Part shown: positions 7,377 to 15,865 of the stretch, piece after piece | How positions within the stretch are numbered: the stretch's first letter is position 1 | Layout of the letters: each line of letters begins with the position of its first letter | Assembly: GCF_041260665.1 (NCBI RefSeq) | Contig: NZ_JBGCCT010000003.1 | Location: 372,001 to 436,000, forward strand | Direction of reading: 5' to 3' | Length of the DNA: 64,000 nucleotides | Source of the DNA: Catenulispora sp. GP43 | Lineage (GTDB): Bacteria; Actinomycetota; Actinomycetes; Streptomycetales; Catenulisporaceae | Notes under the pieces: generated by a model | Told to the model about the DNA's origin: nothing | The model's database searches: none | The model's input: only the letters and a program-made list of their open reading frames with translations | Translations under genes and position numbers: made by a program

Positions 7377-8270
7377 TCAAGGACGAGGCACCGTGATGTG
7401 GTCGACGACTTGTCCCGGATTGCCCGGAGTGCACGTTGCCGAGTCGACGACATAGACGTCCGCGACGGTCGTGCTGTCGGACCGCGCGTAGACCAGAAGC
7501 AGGGCCGGCTTGCCCGCGAACTCGGTCTGCGTGCTGCCCAGCAACCGGGTGCCGGCGGTCACGCCCACCGGCAGGCACGCGGGCCCGCCGAACTCACTGG
7601 TCCCGGCCGGGGTCTGGCCATGCTGCTTGAGCAAGGCCTCGGCCTGCTGCTCGATGCTCCCCGGGTTGGGCTGCTCGGCCCCCGGCTTCGTGGAGGGAGC
7701 CACTCCGACCTGCGGCGACATCGCTCCACCGGGAACCTGGGTGTCGGCGTGGGCCCCGCCGCCGGACTGCGCGTCGGGCGCGCGGCCCGCGGCGGCGCTA
7801 CTGCCGTTCGAGCCCTTGTCGGCGCTGCCGCCGTTCACCGCGGTGACGATACCGATACCGCCCGCGACCACGAGCGTCGCCCCGGCCAGGGCGCCGAGGC
7901 TGATCCGGAACCGCCGGCGGCGGGCCGGGGAAGCCGCGCTCGCGGCCGCGGCATGGTGGCCCACCGGCGCCTGAACGGCGGGGGCGGGCAGGGGCGGCTC
8001 GCGGTACAGGGCGGCTTCCACACGGGCCATGACATCGTGCGGAATCGGCGTCGGCGGCAGCAGCCCGCCCAGGTCGCCCAGATTCCCCAGACTGCCCAGT
8101 TCGGTCTCGCCGGCGATGAGCGCGAAGTCCTCGGAGCACAGCGGGCACGAGGCCAGGTGCGCCCGCGCCTCGTCGGCCGTGGCGGGCTCGAGCAGTCCCT
8201 CGAACAGGTCGGCCAACAGGTCGGGGTCCAGATGGGTCCCGGGTCGGGAAGCGGCGGGATCAGTCATCAT
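7377..8270 (-). CDS. Zinc-finger anti-sigma factor, partner of SigM
   Basis: 297 aa membrane protein. N-terminal zinc-finger anti-sigma motif: His-x3-Cys-x2-Cys in HLASCPLC near residue 40. One membrane segment near 115-140 (LGALAGATLVVAGGIGIVTA) follows an arginine-rich stop. The outer part is a low-complexity linker and a C-terminal domain of about 100 residues that I do not recognise. It should hold the sigma factor encoded upstream at the membrane until an envelope or redox signal arrives. AAGGAGGT lies eight bases before the first ATG; start and sigM stop overlap (ATGA), so the pair is made in fixed ratio. Corresponds in position to mycobacterial Rv3912. Confidence 0.85.
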   Translation of the reverse strand: MMTDPAASRPGTHLDPDLLADLFEGLLEPATADEARAHLASCPLCSEDFALIAGETELGSLGNLGDLGGLLPPTPIPHDVMARVEAALYREPPLPAPAVQAPVGHHAAAASAASPARRRRFRISLGALAGATLVVAGGIGIVTAVNGGSADKGSNGSSAAAGRAPDAQSGGGAHADTQVPGGAMSPQVGVAPSTKPGAEQPNPGSIEQQAEALLKQHGQTPAGTSEFGGPACLPVGVTAGTRLLGSTQTEFAGKPALLLVYARSDSTTVADVYVVDSATCTPGNPGQVVDHITVPRP

Positions 8271-8944
8271 CCGGCCGTACCTCCTTCCCGGCGATCTTGC
8301 CGCGTCGGAACTTTGACGCGGCCCGTGCCCCCTTGGTTCCCCGTCGATTCACCGTTTCCCGGAGATTGCGCCGGATTTCCTTCGCGCAGATGTCTCAGGA
8401 GCGGCAGGAGTTTCGCCCGAGCCCGCGCGCAGCGGCTCTTGACCGTCCCGGGAGCCACGCCGAGCGCCCCCGCGGTCTCGTCCACGCTGTAGCCCTCGAG
8501 GTCGACCATGACCAGTGCCACCCGCTGCTCCTCCGGCAGGGTCGCCAGCGCCGACTGCAACGCCAGGCGCAGATCGGTGTTGGTGATCTCGTCGGTGACG
8601 GTGGGCCGCGCGTACTCGGTCTCCACCTCCGGCAGCGGCACCGTCGGACGGCTGCCACGCCGCCGCATCCGGTCCAGACAGGCGTTCACCACGACCCGGT
8701 GCAGCCAGGTGGTGACGGCCGAGTCGCCGCGGAAGGAGCCCGCGGCCCGGTAGGCCGAGATCATCGCGTCCTGCAACGCGTCGGCGGCGTCCTCCGGGTC
8801 GCCCAGGGTGCGCAGCGCCACGGCCCAGAGCCGGTCGCGGTGGCGGCGGAAGAGCTCGCCGAAGGCGTCGCCGTCCCCCTCGACGTGCCGGGCGAGCAGG
8901 GCCCGGTCGTCGAGGGGGGTGAGGTCCGCACCTTGGGGAGGCAT
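8267..8944 (-). CDS. sigM: ECF sigma factor SigM
   Basis: 225 aa. Region 2 (FGELFRRHRDRLWAVALRTL, then DAADALQDAMISAYRA) and region 4 (LPEEQRVALVMVDLEGYSVDE, then GVAPGTVKSRCARARAKLLP) are complete. A C-terminal tail of about 40 polar residues is beyond the core. Position between a pseudokinase/murJ pair and its anti-sigma gene, next to trxB and cwlM, is that of sigM in mycobacteria and Streptomyces, which is why I use the name. Likely role: switching on envelope or oxidative-stress genes when released by the anti-sigma factor. ATG at 8944. Confidence 0.9.
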   Translation of the reverse strand: MPPQGADLTPLDDRALLARHVEGDGDAFGELFRRHRDRLWAVALRTLGDPEDAADALQDAMISAYRAAGSFRGDSAVTTWLHRVVVNACLDRMRRRGSRPTVPLPEVETEYARPTVTDEITNTDLRLALQSALATLPEEQRVALVMVDLEGYSVDETAGALGVAPGTVKSRCARARAKLLPLLRHLREGNPAQSPGNGESTGNQGGTGRVKVPTRQDRREGGTAG

Positions 8945-8954
8945 GGCGGTCGGA

Positions 8955-10730
8955 TCAGGAGGCGTTGAACTTCACGGACACGATCGAGTCACCGTAACGG
9001 TTACCGTCGTCGTGGGCGCAATGTATGGTCTTGTCCGGAGTCGGCACCGCCGGCAGCGGCTTGGTGAACCAGATCAGCACGAAGCGCGTGTTCGCCGGGG
9101 CGGAGGCCTTCAGGGTGACCGTGGTGCTGCCGGGATCGGCGGACGCGATCTTCTTGAAGTCCGCCGGAGGCTGCCCGCCGACGACCGAGGGCGCCGCGGT
9201 GACCGAGGGGTCGGCGGCCCACATCTCCATCGCCGCGCCCGCGGTACCGATGGTGACCGTGGCGTTGGAGACGGACTTCGCCGAGCCCAGGTCGAAGATC
9301 AGGCCCGTGCTCTTCTGGCTGCCGCTGTGCGTCGCGTAGGCCTGGCAGTACTGGTTGGTGACCCAGCCCTTGTCGCCGATCTGGTTGCCCGTCAGGTAGC
9401 CCTTGCCCTCGCTGCCGTCGTCTTCGTCGTAGACCGAGACGGCGGCGGGGGTGATGTTCGCGTCCGCCGGGGCCTGGCTGGACCCCCCGGTGGAGGGCGG
9501 CGCCGAGGTCGAGTTCGTGTTGCCGGCGTTCTGGTTGCCCTTGCTCCCGCTGCCGCTGAACATCGTGTAGGCCAGCAGCGCCACGGCGACCACCGCGGCG
9601 ACCGCGCCGACGATGATCAGCGTCGAGCTGTTGCGCCCGCCGTCGCCGCCGGAGCCCCGGGAACCGCCGTAACCGCCGCCGGAACCCCCGCCGCGCGGAC
9701 GGTATTCGTCCTCGTCGTAGGAGCTCGGCCGCTGGGAGCCGCCGTGTCCGGAGCCGTGCGAGGCCGGACGCGGGGGCGCCGGCTGGTAGCTCGGCGCGAC
9801 CTGCGGCATGGCGGTGGTGCGCGTCGCGCCGGCGGGCATGGCCGGCATGACCGTGGTCTGCTGGTGGCGCAGCGGCGCGGTCTGCGGCGTCGAGGGCAGC
9901 GGCGCCTCGTAGCGCGGGCGCGGCAGCTGGGCCAGGGCGTCGGCGACCTCGGTCGGGGTCTGGAACTGGGGACCGGCCGGACCGTCGCCCAGGATGCGCA
10001 GGATCACCTCGTCCAGCTGCGGGGAGACCTCCGATCGCAGCTCGCTCGGCGGGACCGGGTCCGGCTGTTGCGGGCGCTTGCCGGTGAGCAGCGCGTAGGC
10101 CAGCTCGCCGATGGCGCCCAGGTCGGTGCCCATCGGGTCGCGCGAGACCGTGCCGGTCAGGGCCGCGGCCAGGCACAGGTCGAGGATCTTCACCTCGCCG
10201 GTGTCGGTGCGCAGCACCGTCTTGGGGGACAGCCGCAGGTGGGCCAGGCCCTGCTCGTGGGCCTCGGTCATGGCCCGGGCCAGCTCGGTGGTGATCCGCA
10301 CCGCCTCGGTGACCGGGACCGGGCCGCCGGACAGGACCTCGCCCAGGGTGTGGCCGTCGTGCAGCCACTCGGTGATGACGTAGTAGAGCCCGTCGTCGGG
10401 CACGGCGTCCAGGACCTGGACGAAGTGGTTGTCGGCCATCGCGGCGGCGGCCCGGGCGGCGGCCATGAAGGCCTCGGCCCGCGGCTGGTCCGAGCGCAGC
10501 AGGTGGATGCGGTTGGGACGGTTCAGCTTCTCGTCGGCGGCGAGCCAGGTGATGGCCGGGCCGGTGGTGTGCAGGACTCGCTCCAGGCGGTACCGGCCGT
10601 CGAGCCGGTCGCCCACGGTCACACCCAGTGACAGGATCAGCGCCTCGGCGTCCGCGCCGACGCCGCCGTCCGGATCGGTGGTCTGGTCGGCTGCCACATG
10701 ACTCCCTGGTCCGTGCATGCTCTGTGGCAT
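8955..10730 (-). CDS. Membrane-bound pseudokinase (MurJ partner type)
   Basis: 591 aa. A protein-kinase fold spans about residues 40-270, but the catalytic residues are gone: the lysine strand reads ITWLAADEKL, the HRD site reads HLRLSPKTVL and the DFG site reads ILDLCLA. A flexible proline/glycine-rich linker leads to one membrane segment (TLIIVGAVAAVVAVALLAYT, about 375-394) and an outer domain resembling the discoidin-type module at the end of mycobacterial MviN (Rv3910). In mycobacteria the pseudokinase is fused to MurJ and binds FhaA when phosphorylated by PknB; here it is a separate gene just downstream of murJ. Probable job: scaffolding control of lipid II export. Start at 10730 is the best ATG, with only a weak ribosome site. 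Confidence 0.8.
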   Translation of the reverse strand: MPQSMHGPGSHVAADQTTDPDGGVGADAEALILSLGVTVGDRLDGRYRLERVLHTTGPAITWLAADEKLNRPNRIHLLRSDQPRAEAFMAAARAAAAMADNHFVQVLDAVPDDGLYYVITEWLHDGHTLGEVLSGGPVPVTEAVRITTELARAMTEAHEQGLAHLRLSPKTVLRTDTGEVKILDLCLAAALTGTVSRDPMGTDLGAIGELAYALLTGKRPQQPDPVPPSELRSEVSPQLDEVILRILGDGPAGPQFQTPTEVADALAQLPRPRYEAPLPSTPQTAPLRHQQTTVMPAMPAGATRTTAMPQVAPSYQPAPPRPASHGSGHGGSQRPSSYDEDEYRPRGGGSGGGYGGSRGSGGDGGRNSSTLIIVGAVAAVVAVALLAYTMFSGSGSKGNQNAGNTNSTSAPPSTGGSSQAPADANITPAAVSVYDEDDGSEGKGYLTGNQIGDKGWVTNQYCQAYATHSGSQKSTGLIFDLGSAKSVSNATVTIGTAGAAMEMWAADPSVTAAPSVVGGQPPADFKKIASADPGSTTVTLKASAPANTRFVLIWFTKPLPAVPTPDKTIHCAHDDGNRYGDSIVSVKFNAS

Positions 10731-10880
10731 GGTCTCGTCATCCCCGCCTCATGGTATTAGGTTTCGTGCCGTCCTCGTGGCGCGTTGTCCGACCCTCATC
10801 TGTGCAGACCGTTCAGAACCATGGGCGGTTGTATCGGGGAACGTGTCCAGATCGGTCGACACCGCGTGTTCGCCAGGCGG

Positions 10881-13613
10881 CTACCTCCCCAACTTCGCGC
10901 GCACCGAGCCGAGCAACTGCTCGACTTCTTCCACATGCATCAAGCGGGCGCACAGCACGAACAGGGTGGCGAGCAGGCCACCGCCGACCGCCAGCGAGAC
11001 GGCGGAGCCCAGCCAACCCTGTCCGACCATACGGTTCACGTATAAGGCGACGATAAACGTGGCGCCGGCCGCGACCGCGGAGGCCCCGATCAGCCGGACG
11101 TAGGTCTGCATGATGCGCTTGCCGTCCAGGCCGCGCAGCCGCCGCTTGAGCTTCTGCGCGGTGATGGCCAGGCCCAGGCAGTACGCGACGCCGTAGACCG
11201 AGCACATCGCCACCACCGCCCAGCGCTCCTCGCCACCGCCCTTCAGGGCGTAGAACACCGCCGTGCTCAGCGCCACGTTGGCCGCCGAGATCCAGATGTT
11301 GATGGTGAACGGGCTCTTGGTGTCCTCGAACGCGTAGAAGCCGCGCAGCATCAGGAACTGCGCCGAGAACGGGATCAGGCCCAGTCCGAACGCTGACAGC
11401 ATGTAACCGATGATGTGCGCGTTGTCCATCGACATACCGCCGTGCTTGAACAGCACCACGGCGATCTGCGGGCCCAGTACCAGGAACGCGAACGCCGCCG
11501 GGACGATCGCCACGCCGGTGACCCGCAGGCCGTAGGAGATGTCGTCGCGGACCGCGCCCAGGTCGTTCTTCACCGCCGCGCGGCTCATCCGGGGCAGCAG
11601 CGCGGTGATCACCGAGACGGTGATCAGGGCCTGCGGCAGGCCCCAGATCATGTAGGCGTTGTTGTACGCCGCCACGCCCCAGTGCTCGAAGCCGTCGTTG
11701 CCGACGTCGGAGGCGTAGCGCATGACCACGGCCAGGCCGATCTGGTTCACCAGCACGAACAGCAGCGTCCACTTGGCCAGCGTGACCGCCTTGCCCAGCC
11801 CGTGCCCCCGCCAGTCGAAGCGCAGCGTGAGGTGCATGCCGGCCTGCTTGATGTACGGCAGCATGGTCAGCGCCTGCACCGCGATGCCCAGCGTGACGCC
11901 CAGGCCCAGCAGCCGGACGTCGGCGGCCGGGATGGTCGAGGGGGTCAGATCGTTGCTGCGGTTGATGTACCAGTACGCGCCGGTGGAGCCGATGACCACG
12001 ACGTTGGTCAGCACCGGCGTCCACATCATCGGACCGAAGCGGCCCTTGGCGTTGAGGATCTGGCCGAGCACCACGAACAGCCCCAGGAAGAAGATCTGCG
12101 GCATGAACATGCGGCCCAGGTCGATCGCCAGCTGCCGGTTCGACCCGGTGAAGCTGGAGAACAGGTCGACCAGCTGCGGGGTGAACAGCTCGGTGAGGAT
12201 CGTCAGGGTGAGCACGCCGGTCAGGACCAGCGTCAGCAGCCGGCTGGCGTAGGCCGAGCCGCCGTCGCGGTCCCGGTGCATCGAGCGCACCAGCTGCGGC
12301 ACGAACACCGCGTTCAGCGCGCCGCCGATGATCAGGATGTACAGCATGTTCGGCAGGTTCAGGCCGATGGTGTAGGAGTTCGCGACGTCGGCGGTGCCGA
12401 TCGCGGCCACCAGCAGGAACTGCCGGACCAGGCCGGTCAGCCGGGAGGCCAGCGTGCCCAGGGCCATCAGCCGCGAGGCGCGGCTGATGCTCGGCTCGGC
12501 CGGCGCCTGCGGGCGGGCCTCGGTCGGGGTGCCGGTGCGGTCCCGGACGCCCTGCTCATAGGCGGCGCCCTCGCGGGTGCCGGGTCCGGTGCCGGCCGGC
12601 CCGCCGGGGCCGCGGGTCGCCGGGCCCTGCACCCGGCCGCGACGTGGCGGTATCAGGGCTTCGAGGTTGCTGGGGTTCGCGCGGCGGGGCGCGACGGTCA
12701 TCGTCGGGATCGGCGAGAGGTCCCAGCGCGTGGCGCTGACCGCGTCCTCGTAATCGTCGCGCCAGTCGCGCTCGGCGCCGTCCTCGTCGGCGTCCGCGCC
12801 GTAGGGCTCGCGGTCCTGCTGCCCGGCCTGCCAGGACGGCGGCTGCTGGTCGCCGCCGCGGCCCGGCACCTCGTCGCGGAACAGGGCGCGGTTCTCCTCG
12901 CCGGGGCGGCGGCCGTGGCTGCTCCCCTGGCCGCCCCCGTGGCCCGAATCGGTACCCGGGTTGGGCGGGCTCGGCTGCCAGGAGTCGGCCTGGGCCCGGC
13001 GCGGGTCGGTGGCGTGCGAGGGGGCGCCGCTGTGCGCGGGCGCGCCGCCGTACTGGTCCGGCTGGCCGGGGGCCGGGCGCGGATCGACCTGGCGGCCGTG
13101 CGAGGGCGCGGCGTACTGCTGCGGGCCGCGCGGGTCGGGGCGCTGTCCGCGCGAGGGGTCGCCGGGGTTCGGGTACTGATCGCCGCCGCGCTGCGGGTTC
13201 GGGCTGCCCTGTCGCGGGTCGCCGGCGTACGGGTCCCGGCCGCGATAGGGGTCCTGCGGGCCGGCGTACTGCTCGCGGTAGCCGGGCTGCTCGGCGTTGC
13301 CGGGCGGCCCCGGACGGGCCGGAGCGGGGCGGCCGTGGTCTGGGCGCGGCTGGTTCGGCTGCGGCGCCGGACCCTGGGGGCGGCCCTGGCCGGCCCGCGG
13401 GTCGGGGGGCAGCGGACGGCCGGTCTGCGGATCGAACCGCGGCTCCGGCTGCGGCGTCCACGGCTGCTGCGGCGCGGGTCCGGGGCCCGGGACGTGACGA
13501 GGATCACTGCCCTGCGGTGCGCCGGGACCGGTCTGGGGAGCGTGCCGGGGCCGCTGGTCGTCGTCTTCGCGCGGCGGATCCGGGTGCCACAGACCACTGC
13601 CGTCGCTCGTCAT
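10881..13613 (-). CDS. murJ: Lipid II flippase MurJ with long disordered N-terminus
   Basis: 910 aa. MOP-family exporter that flips lipid II across the plasma membrane. The first ~370 residues are Pro/Gly/Gln/Arg-rich and charged with no fold. The MurJ core begins near 380 with SRASRLMALGTLASRLTGLV and FLLVAAIGTADVANSYTIG and continues through about fourteen hydrophobic segments, including NLPNMLYILIIGGALNAVFV and the QIFFLGLFVVLGQILNAKG segment. GGAGAG six bases before the ATG at 13613 supports this start. The intracellular tail at the N-terminus is a likely target of Ser/Thr kinases. Downstream comes the separate pseudokinase, upstream the DUF6049 protein; this order is conserved in actinobacteria. 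Confidence 0.93.
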   Translation of the reverse strand: MTSDGSGLWHPDPPREDDDQRPRHAPQTGPGAPQGSDPRHVPGPGPAPQQPWTPQPEPRFDPQTGRPLPPDPRAGQGRPQGPAPQPNQPRPDHGRPAPARPGPPGNAEQPGYREQYAGPQDPYRGRDPYAGDPRQGSPNPQRGGDQYPNPGDPSRGQRPDPRGPQQYAAPSHGRQVDPRPAPGQPDQYGGAPAHSGAPSHATDPRRAQADSWQPSPPNPGTDSGHGGGQGSSHGRRPGEENRALFRDEVPGRGGDQQPPSWQAGQQDREPYGADADEDGAERDWRDDYEDAVSATRWDLSPIPTMTVAPRRANPSNLEALIPPRRGRVQGPATRGPGGPAGTGPGTREGAAYEQGVRDRTGTPTEARPQAPAEPSISRASRLMALGTLASRLTGLVRQFLLVAAIGTADVANSYTIGLNLPNMLYILIIGGALNAVFVPQLVRSMHRDRDGGSAYASRLLTLVLTGVLTLTILTELFTPQLVDLFSSFTGSNRQLAIDLGRMFMPQIFFLGLFVVLGQILNAKGRFGPMMWTPVLTNVVVIGSTGAYWYINRSNDLTPSTIPAADVRLLGLGVTLGIAVQALTMLPYIKQAGMHLTLRFDWRGHGLGKAVTLAKWTLLFVLVNQIGLAVVMRYASDVGNDGFEHWGVAAYNNAYMIWGLPQALITVSVITALLPRMSRAAVKNDLGAVRDDISYGLRVTGVAIVPAAFAFLVLGPQIAVVLFKHGGMSMDNAHIIGYMLSAFGLGLIPFSAQFLMLRGFYAFEDTKSPFTINIWISAANVALSTAVFYALKGGGEERWAVVAMCSVYGVAYCLGLAITAQKLKRRLRGLDGKRIMQTYVRLIGASAVAAGATFIVALYVNRMVGQGWLGSAVSLAVGGGLLATLFVLCARLMHVEEVEQLLGSVRAKLGR

Positions 13614-13667
13614 CTCTCCAGCGCTCCCCGCGTCCGTGGTGTCCGTCGTCCGATCATTGTCGGTGTT

Positions 13668-15809
13668 TCAGCTTGCCATTGTGTCCTGTGCGGGGGCGTG
13701 ATGGGTGCGCTTGGCGCGGTAGACGCGCAAACCGATCAACAGGATCAGCAGGAAACCCGAGCCGATCATCAGACCCAGGGCGATGATGCCGATGCGGCTG
13801 ACCTTCACCGTGACGTAGGTGACGCTGGTGTTCGCCTTCAATGGCGTGGACAGGTTCGCCGGGTAATACGTGCAGTTCTCGGTCGTGTCCTTGCACGTGT
13901 ACAGCGTCGCCTGCAGGGTGACCGGCTGTCCGTTACCCAGAGCCTGCACCGGGATACGGACAGTGGCCGACTGGCCCTTGTTGATGCTGTGAGGTCCCTG
14001 GTCCTCAGCGACCTTGAGCTCCATGGTGTGCGCGCCGGTGTCCTGTGCGCGCAGGTAGATCGTGATCGGCGCGTCGGTGTCGTTCTTGATGGTGACCGGG
14101 ACCGTCCCGGACTTGCCGGACATCGTCAGGGGTGGAGTCTGGGTGCCGAAGGACACCAGGCCGTGGTCGGTGACCACCGTGTCGTAGACCGTCTTGCCGT
14201 AGGCCGGGCCGCCGGGGTGGTCGCGCCACCAGGTCGCTATCGGCCGGAACGGGACGGCGGTGTCGTACTGCTGGTCCGTGATGACGGCGTGCAGCGCGTG
14301 GTAGAGCTGCTGGCTGTCCGAGGCCGAGTTCACGGCGGCGTCCGTCTGGTTCGCGGTGGTGATCCGGCTCAGCGCCGAGGCCTTCTGCGGCGTGGCCGGC
14401 GTGTTGCCGACCACCTGGCTCAGCGAGTCCAAGCCGAACCACTGGTCCTTGGTGGGCACCGTGCTCATGGCCTTGATCGCGCTGAGCAGTTCCTGCGGCG
14501 GGTCGAAGTCCCGCGGCGGCGTCACCACCAGGATGTGCGAGCCCTCGGTGTTCGCCAGCGCGGTCTGCGCCAGCCACTCCTGCCCGGCCAGGACCCCGGC
14601 GTTGCTCAGCGAGGGCGCGGCGGGCTTGGCGGGGTCGGTGAAGATGTTCGACAGGTAGTTGTCGTAGACGACCGTGTTCGGGCTGTTCGGCAGCGAGGCG
14701 TGGGCCGAGGGCCAGGTGGAGACCGCGTTCGAGCCAAGCAGCGTGACCATGTTCGACACCTTGGTACCGGCCAGGGCGGCCAGCGTGGTCGCGTCCGCTT
14801 GGCCGTCGGAGGGCCAGGCGACGGCCGGGTTGCCCGGGCGGCAGCCGCCGGTGGCCGGCGCCTGGATGCCCGTGGCCGAGGTCAGCAGGTTCCGGCCGGC
14901 CGCGGTGCGGGACAGGGTGTTCACGTCCGGGTCGCCGTACAGCAGGCTCCAGCAGTTCTGGGCCTGGGCCGAGGTGAGGATGCCGGACGCCTGGTTGTAG
15001 AAACTCCCCGGATCGTTGCCGGAGTAGCCGGTCAGTTTGTCGTTGTTCTTGGGATCCGGGGCGAAGTAGCCGTTGACCAGCTGGTTCGCAGTGGCGAGCA
15101 CGTCCGGGTCGACCAGCCAGTTGACCAGCGGCAGGCCCGCTCCGGCCTGCAGGACCTTGCTCAGGCGCCCGCCTTGCGCGTACTGCTGGGCCGTCGACTG
15201 GTCGGCCAGGATCGGCGCCTCCGAGGAGTTCGGCATCTTCTGCCCGGTCAGTCCGGGCTGGCCGACGACCGGCCACATCAGGGCCACGCGGGCCTGCTGG
15301 GCGCCCGACATTTCCTTCGGCTTCCACACCAGGAAGGTCCGCTGGCCGCCGAGGAAGTGGCCGTCTTCGTCCATCACGTCGAAGTCGAAGGCGTAGACGC
15401 CGGCGTACGGCGTCTGGAGACCGAACAGCTGCAACTCCGTCGGGGACAGCGTCCAGGTCGCCGAGGCGTTGGGAGCCAGCTTGTCGGAGACCTTCTTGCC
15501 CAGGTCCAGTTCGAAGCCCTGGCCATCGGCCGAGCCCAGTGCCGAGCGGTTGGTCACCATGCTCCGCCACACCTGGAGATGGAGGTTCTTCAGCGTGGTC
15601 GAGCCGGTGTTCTTCACGACGCCGGAGAAGTTCATCTTGCTGCCGATGGTGCTGAAGTCCGGCACCTGCGGCGAGACCTGGCTGATCCCGACTTCCACGG
15701 GCTGCGCCGCCGACCGCGCCGCCGCGGCCGAAGCGTTGCCGGGCAGCAGGCTTGCGGCGCCCACGAACAGCGCGAAGGCGGAGAGAGCACGCAGGACTCG
15801 GCTGGTCAC
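13668..15809 (-). CDS. DUF6049-type secreted/membrane protein (Rv3909-like)
   Basis: 713 aa, function unknown. Begins with a signal peptide (SRVLRALSAFALFVGAASLL, cleavage probably after ASA), then a long extracellular region with NEW-type immunoglobulin-like repeats (for example MNFSGVVKNTGSTTLKNLHL and GTVPVTIKNDTDAPITIYLR), ending in one C-terminal membrane helix (IALGLMIGSGFLLILLIG) and a basic tail. GTG at 15809 is chosen because it precedes the signal peptide directly and a TACGAT -10 lies seven bases upstream; the longer open frame to 15914 would overlap pcnA. Conserved position between murJ and pcnA suggests an envelope role. The MutT4-like gene found here in mycobacteria is absent. 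Confidence 0.8.
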   Translation of the reverse strand: MTSRVLRALSAFALFVGAASLLPGNASAAAARSAAQPVEVGISQVSPQVPDFSTIGSKMNFSGVVKNTGSTTLKNLHLQVWRSMVTNRSALGSADGQGFELDLGKKVSDKLAPNASATWTLSPTELQLFGLQTPYAGVYAFDFDVMDEDGHFLGGQRTFLVWKPKEMSGAQQARVALMWPVVGQPGLTGQKMPNSSEAPILADQSTAQQYAQGGRLSKVLQAGAGLPLVNWLVDPDVLATANQLVNGYFAPDPKNNDKLTGYSGNDPGSFYNQASGILTSAQAQNCWSLLYGDPDVNTLSRTAAGRNLLTSATGIQAPATGGCRPGNPAVAWPSDGQADATTLAALAGTKVSNMVTLLGSNAVSTWPSAHASLPNSPNTVVYDNYLSNIFTDPAKPAAPSLSNAGVLAGQEWLAQTALANTEGSHILVVTPPRDFDPPQELLSAIKAMSTVPTKDQWFGLDSLSQVVGNTPATPQKASALSRITTANQTDAAVNSASDSQQLYHALHAVITDQQYDTAVPFRPIATWWRDHPGGPAYGKTVYDTVVTDHGLVSFGTQTPPLTMSGKSGTVPVTIKNDTDAPITIYLRAQDTGAHTMELKVAEDQGPHSINKGQSATVRIPVQALGNGQPVTLQATLYTCKDTTENCTYYPANLSTPLKANTSVTYVTVKVSRIGIIALGLMIGSGFLLILLIGLRVYRAKRTHHAPAQDTMAS

Positions 15810-15816
15810 CTGACGA

Positions 15817-15822
15817 ATCGTA
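15817..15822 (-). promoter_or_regulatory. -10 element of the DUF6049 gene
   Basis: TACGAT on the minus strand, seven bases before the GTG; no ribosome site, so probably leaderless. Diverges from the pcnA promoter 30 bp away. Confidence 0.5.
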
Positions 15823-15851
15823 GTCCGGCCCGGCGACCGCGCCCCGACACG

Positions 15852-15857
15852 TAAACT
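15852..15857 (+). promoter_or_regulatory. -10 element of pcnA
   Basis: TAAACT eight bases before the ATG of pcnA and no Shine-Dalgarno between them; leaderless start likely. Confidence 0.5.
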
Positions 15858-15865
15858 CGGACACC

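Noticed and set aside
11415-15854. Rightward 1479-aa open frame
   Set aside because: Antisense shadow of murJ and the DUF6049 gene; GC-rich third positions remove stops on the opposite strand. Composition is Arg/Gly/Ala/Val/Gln with no domain.
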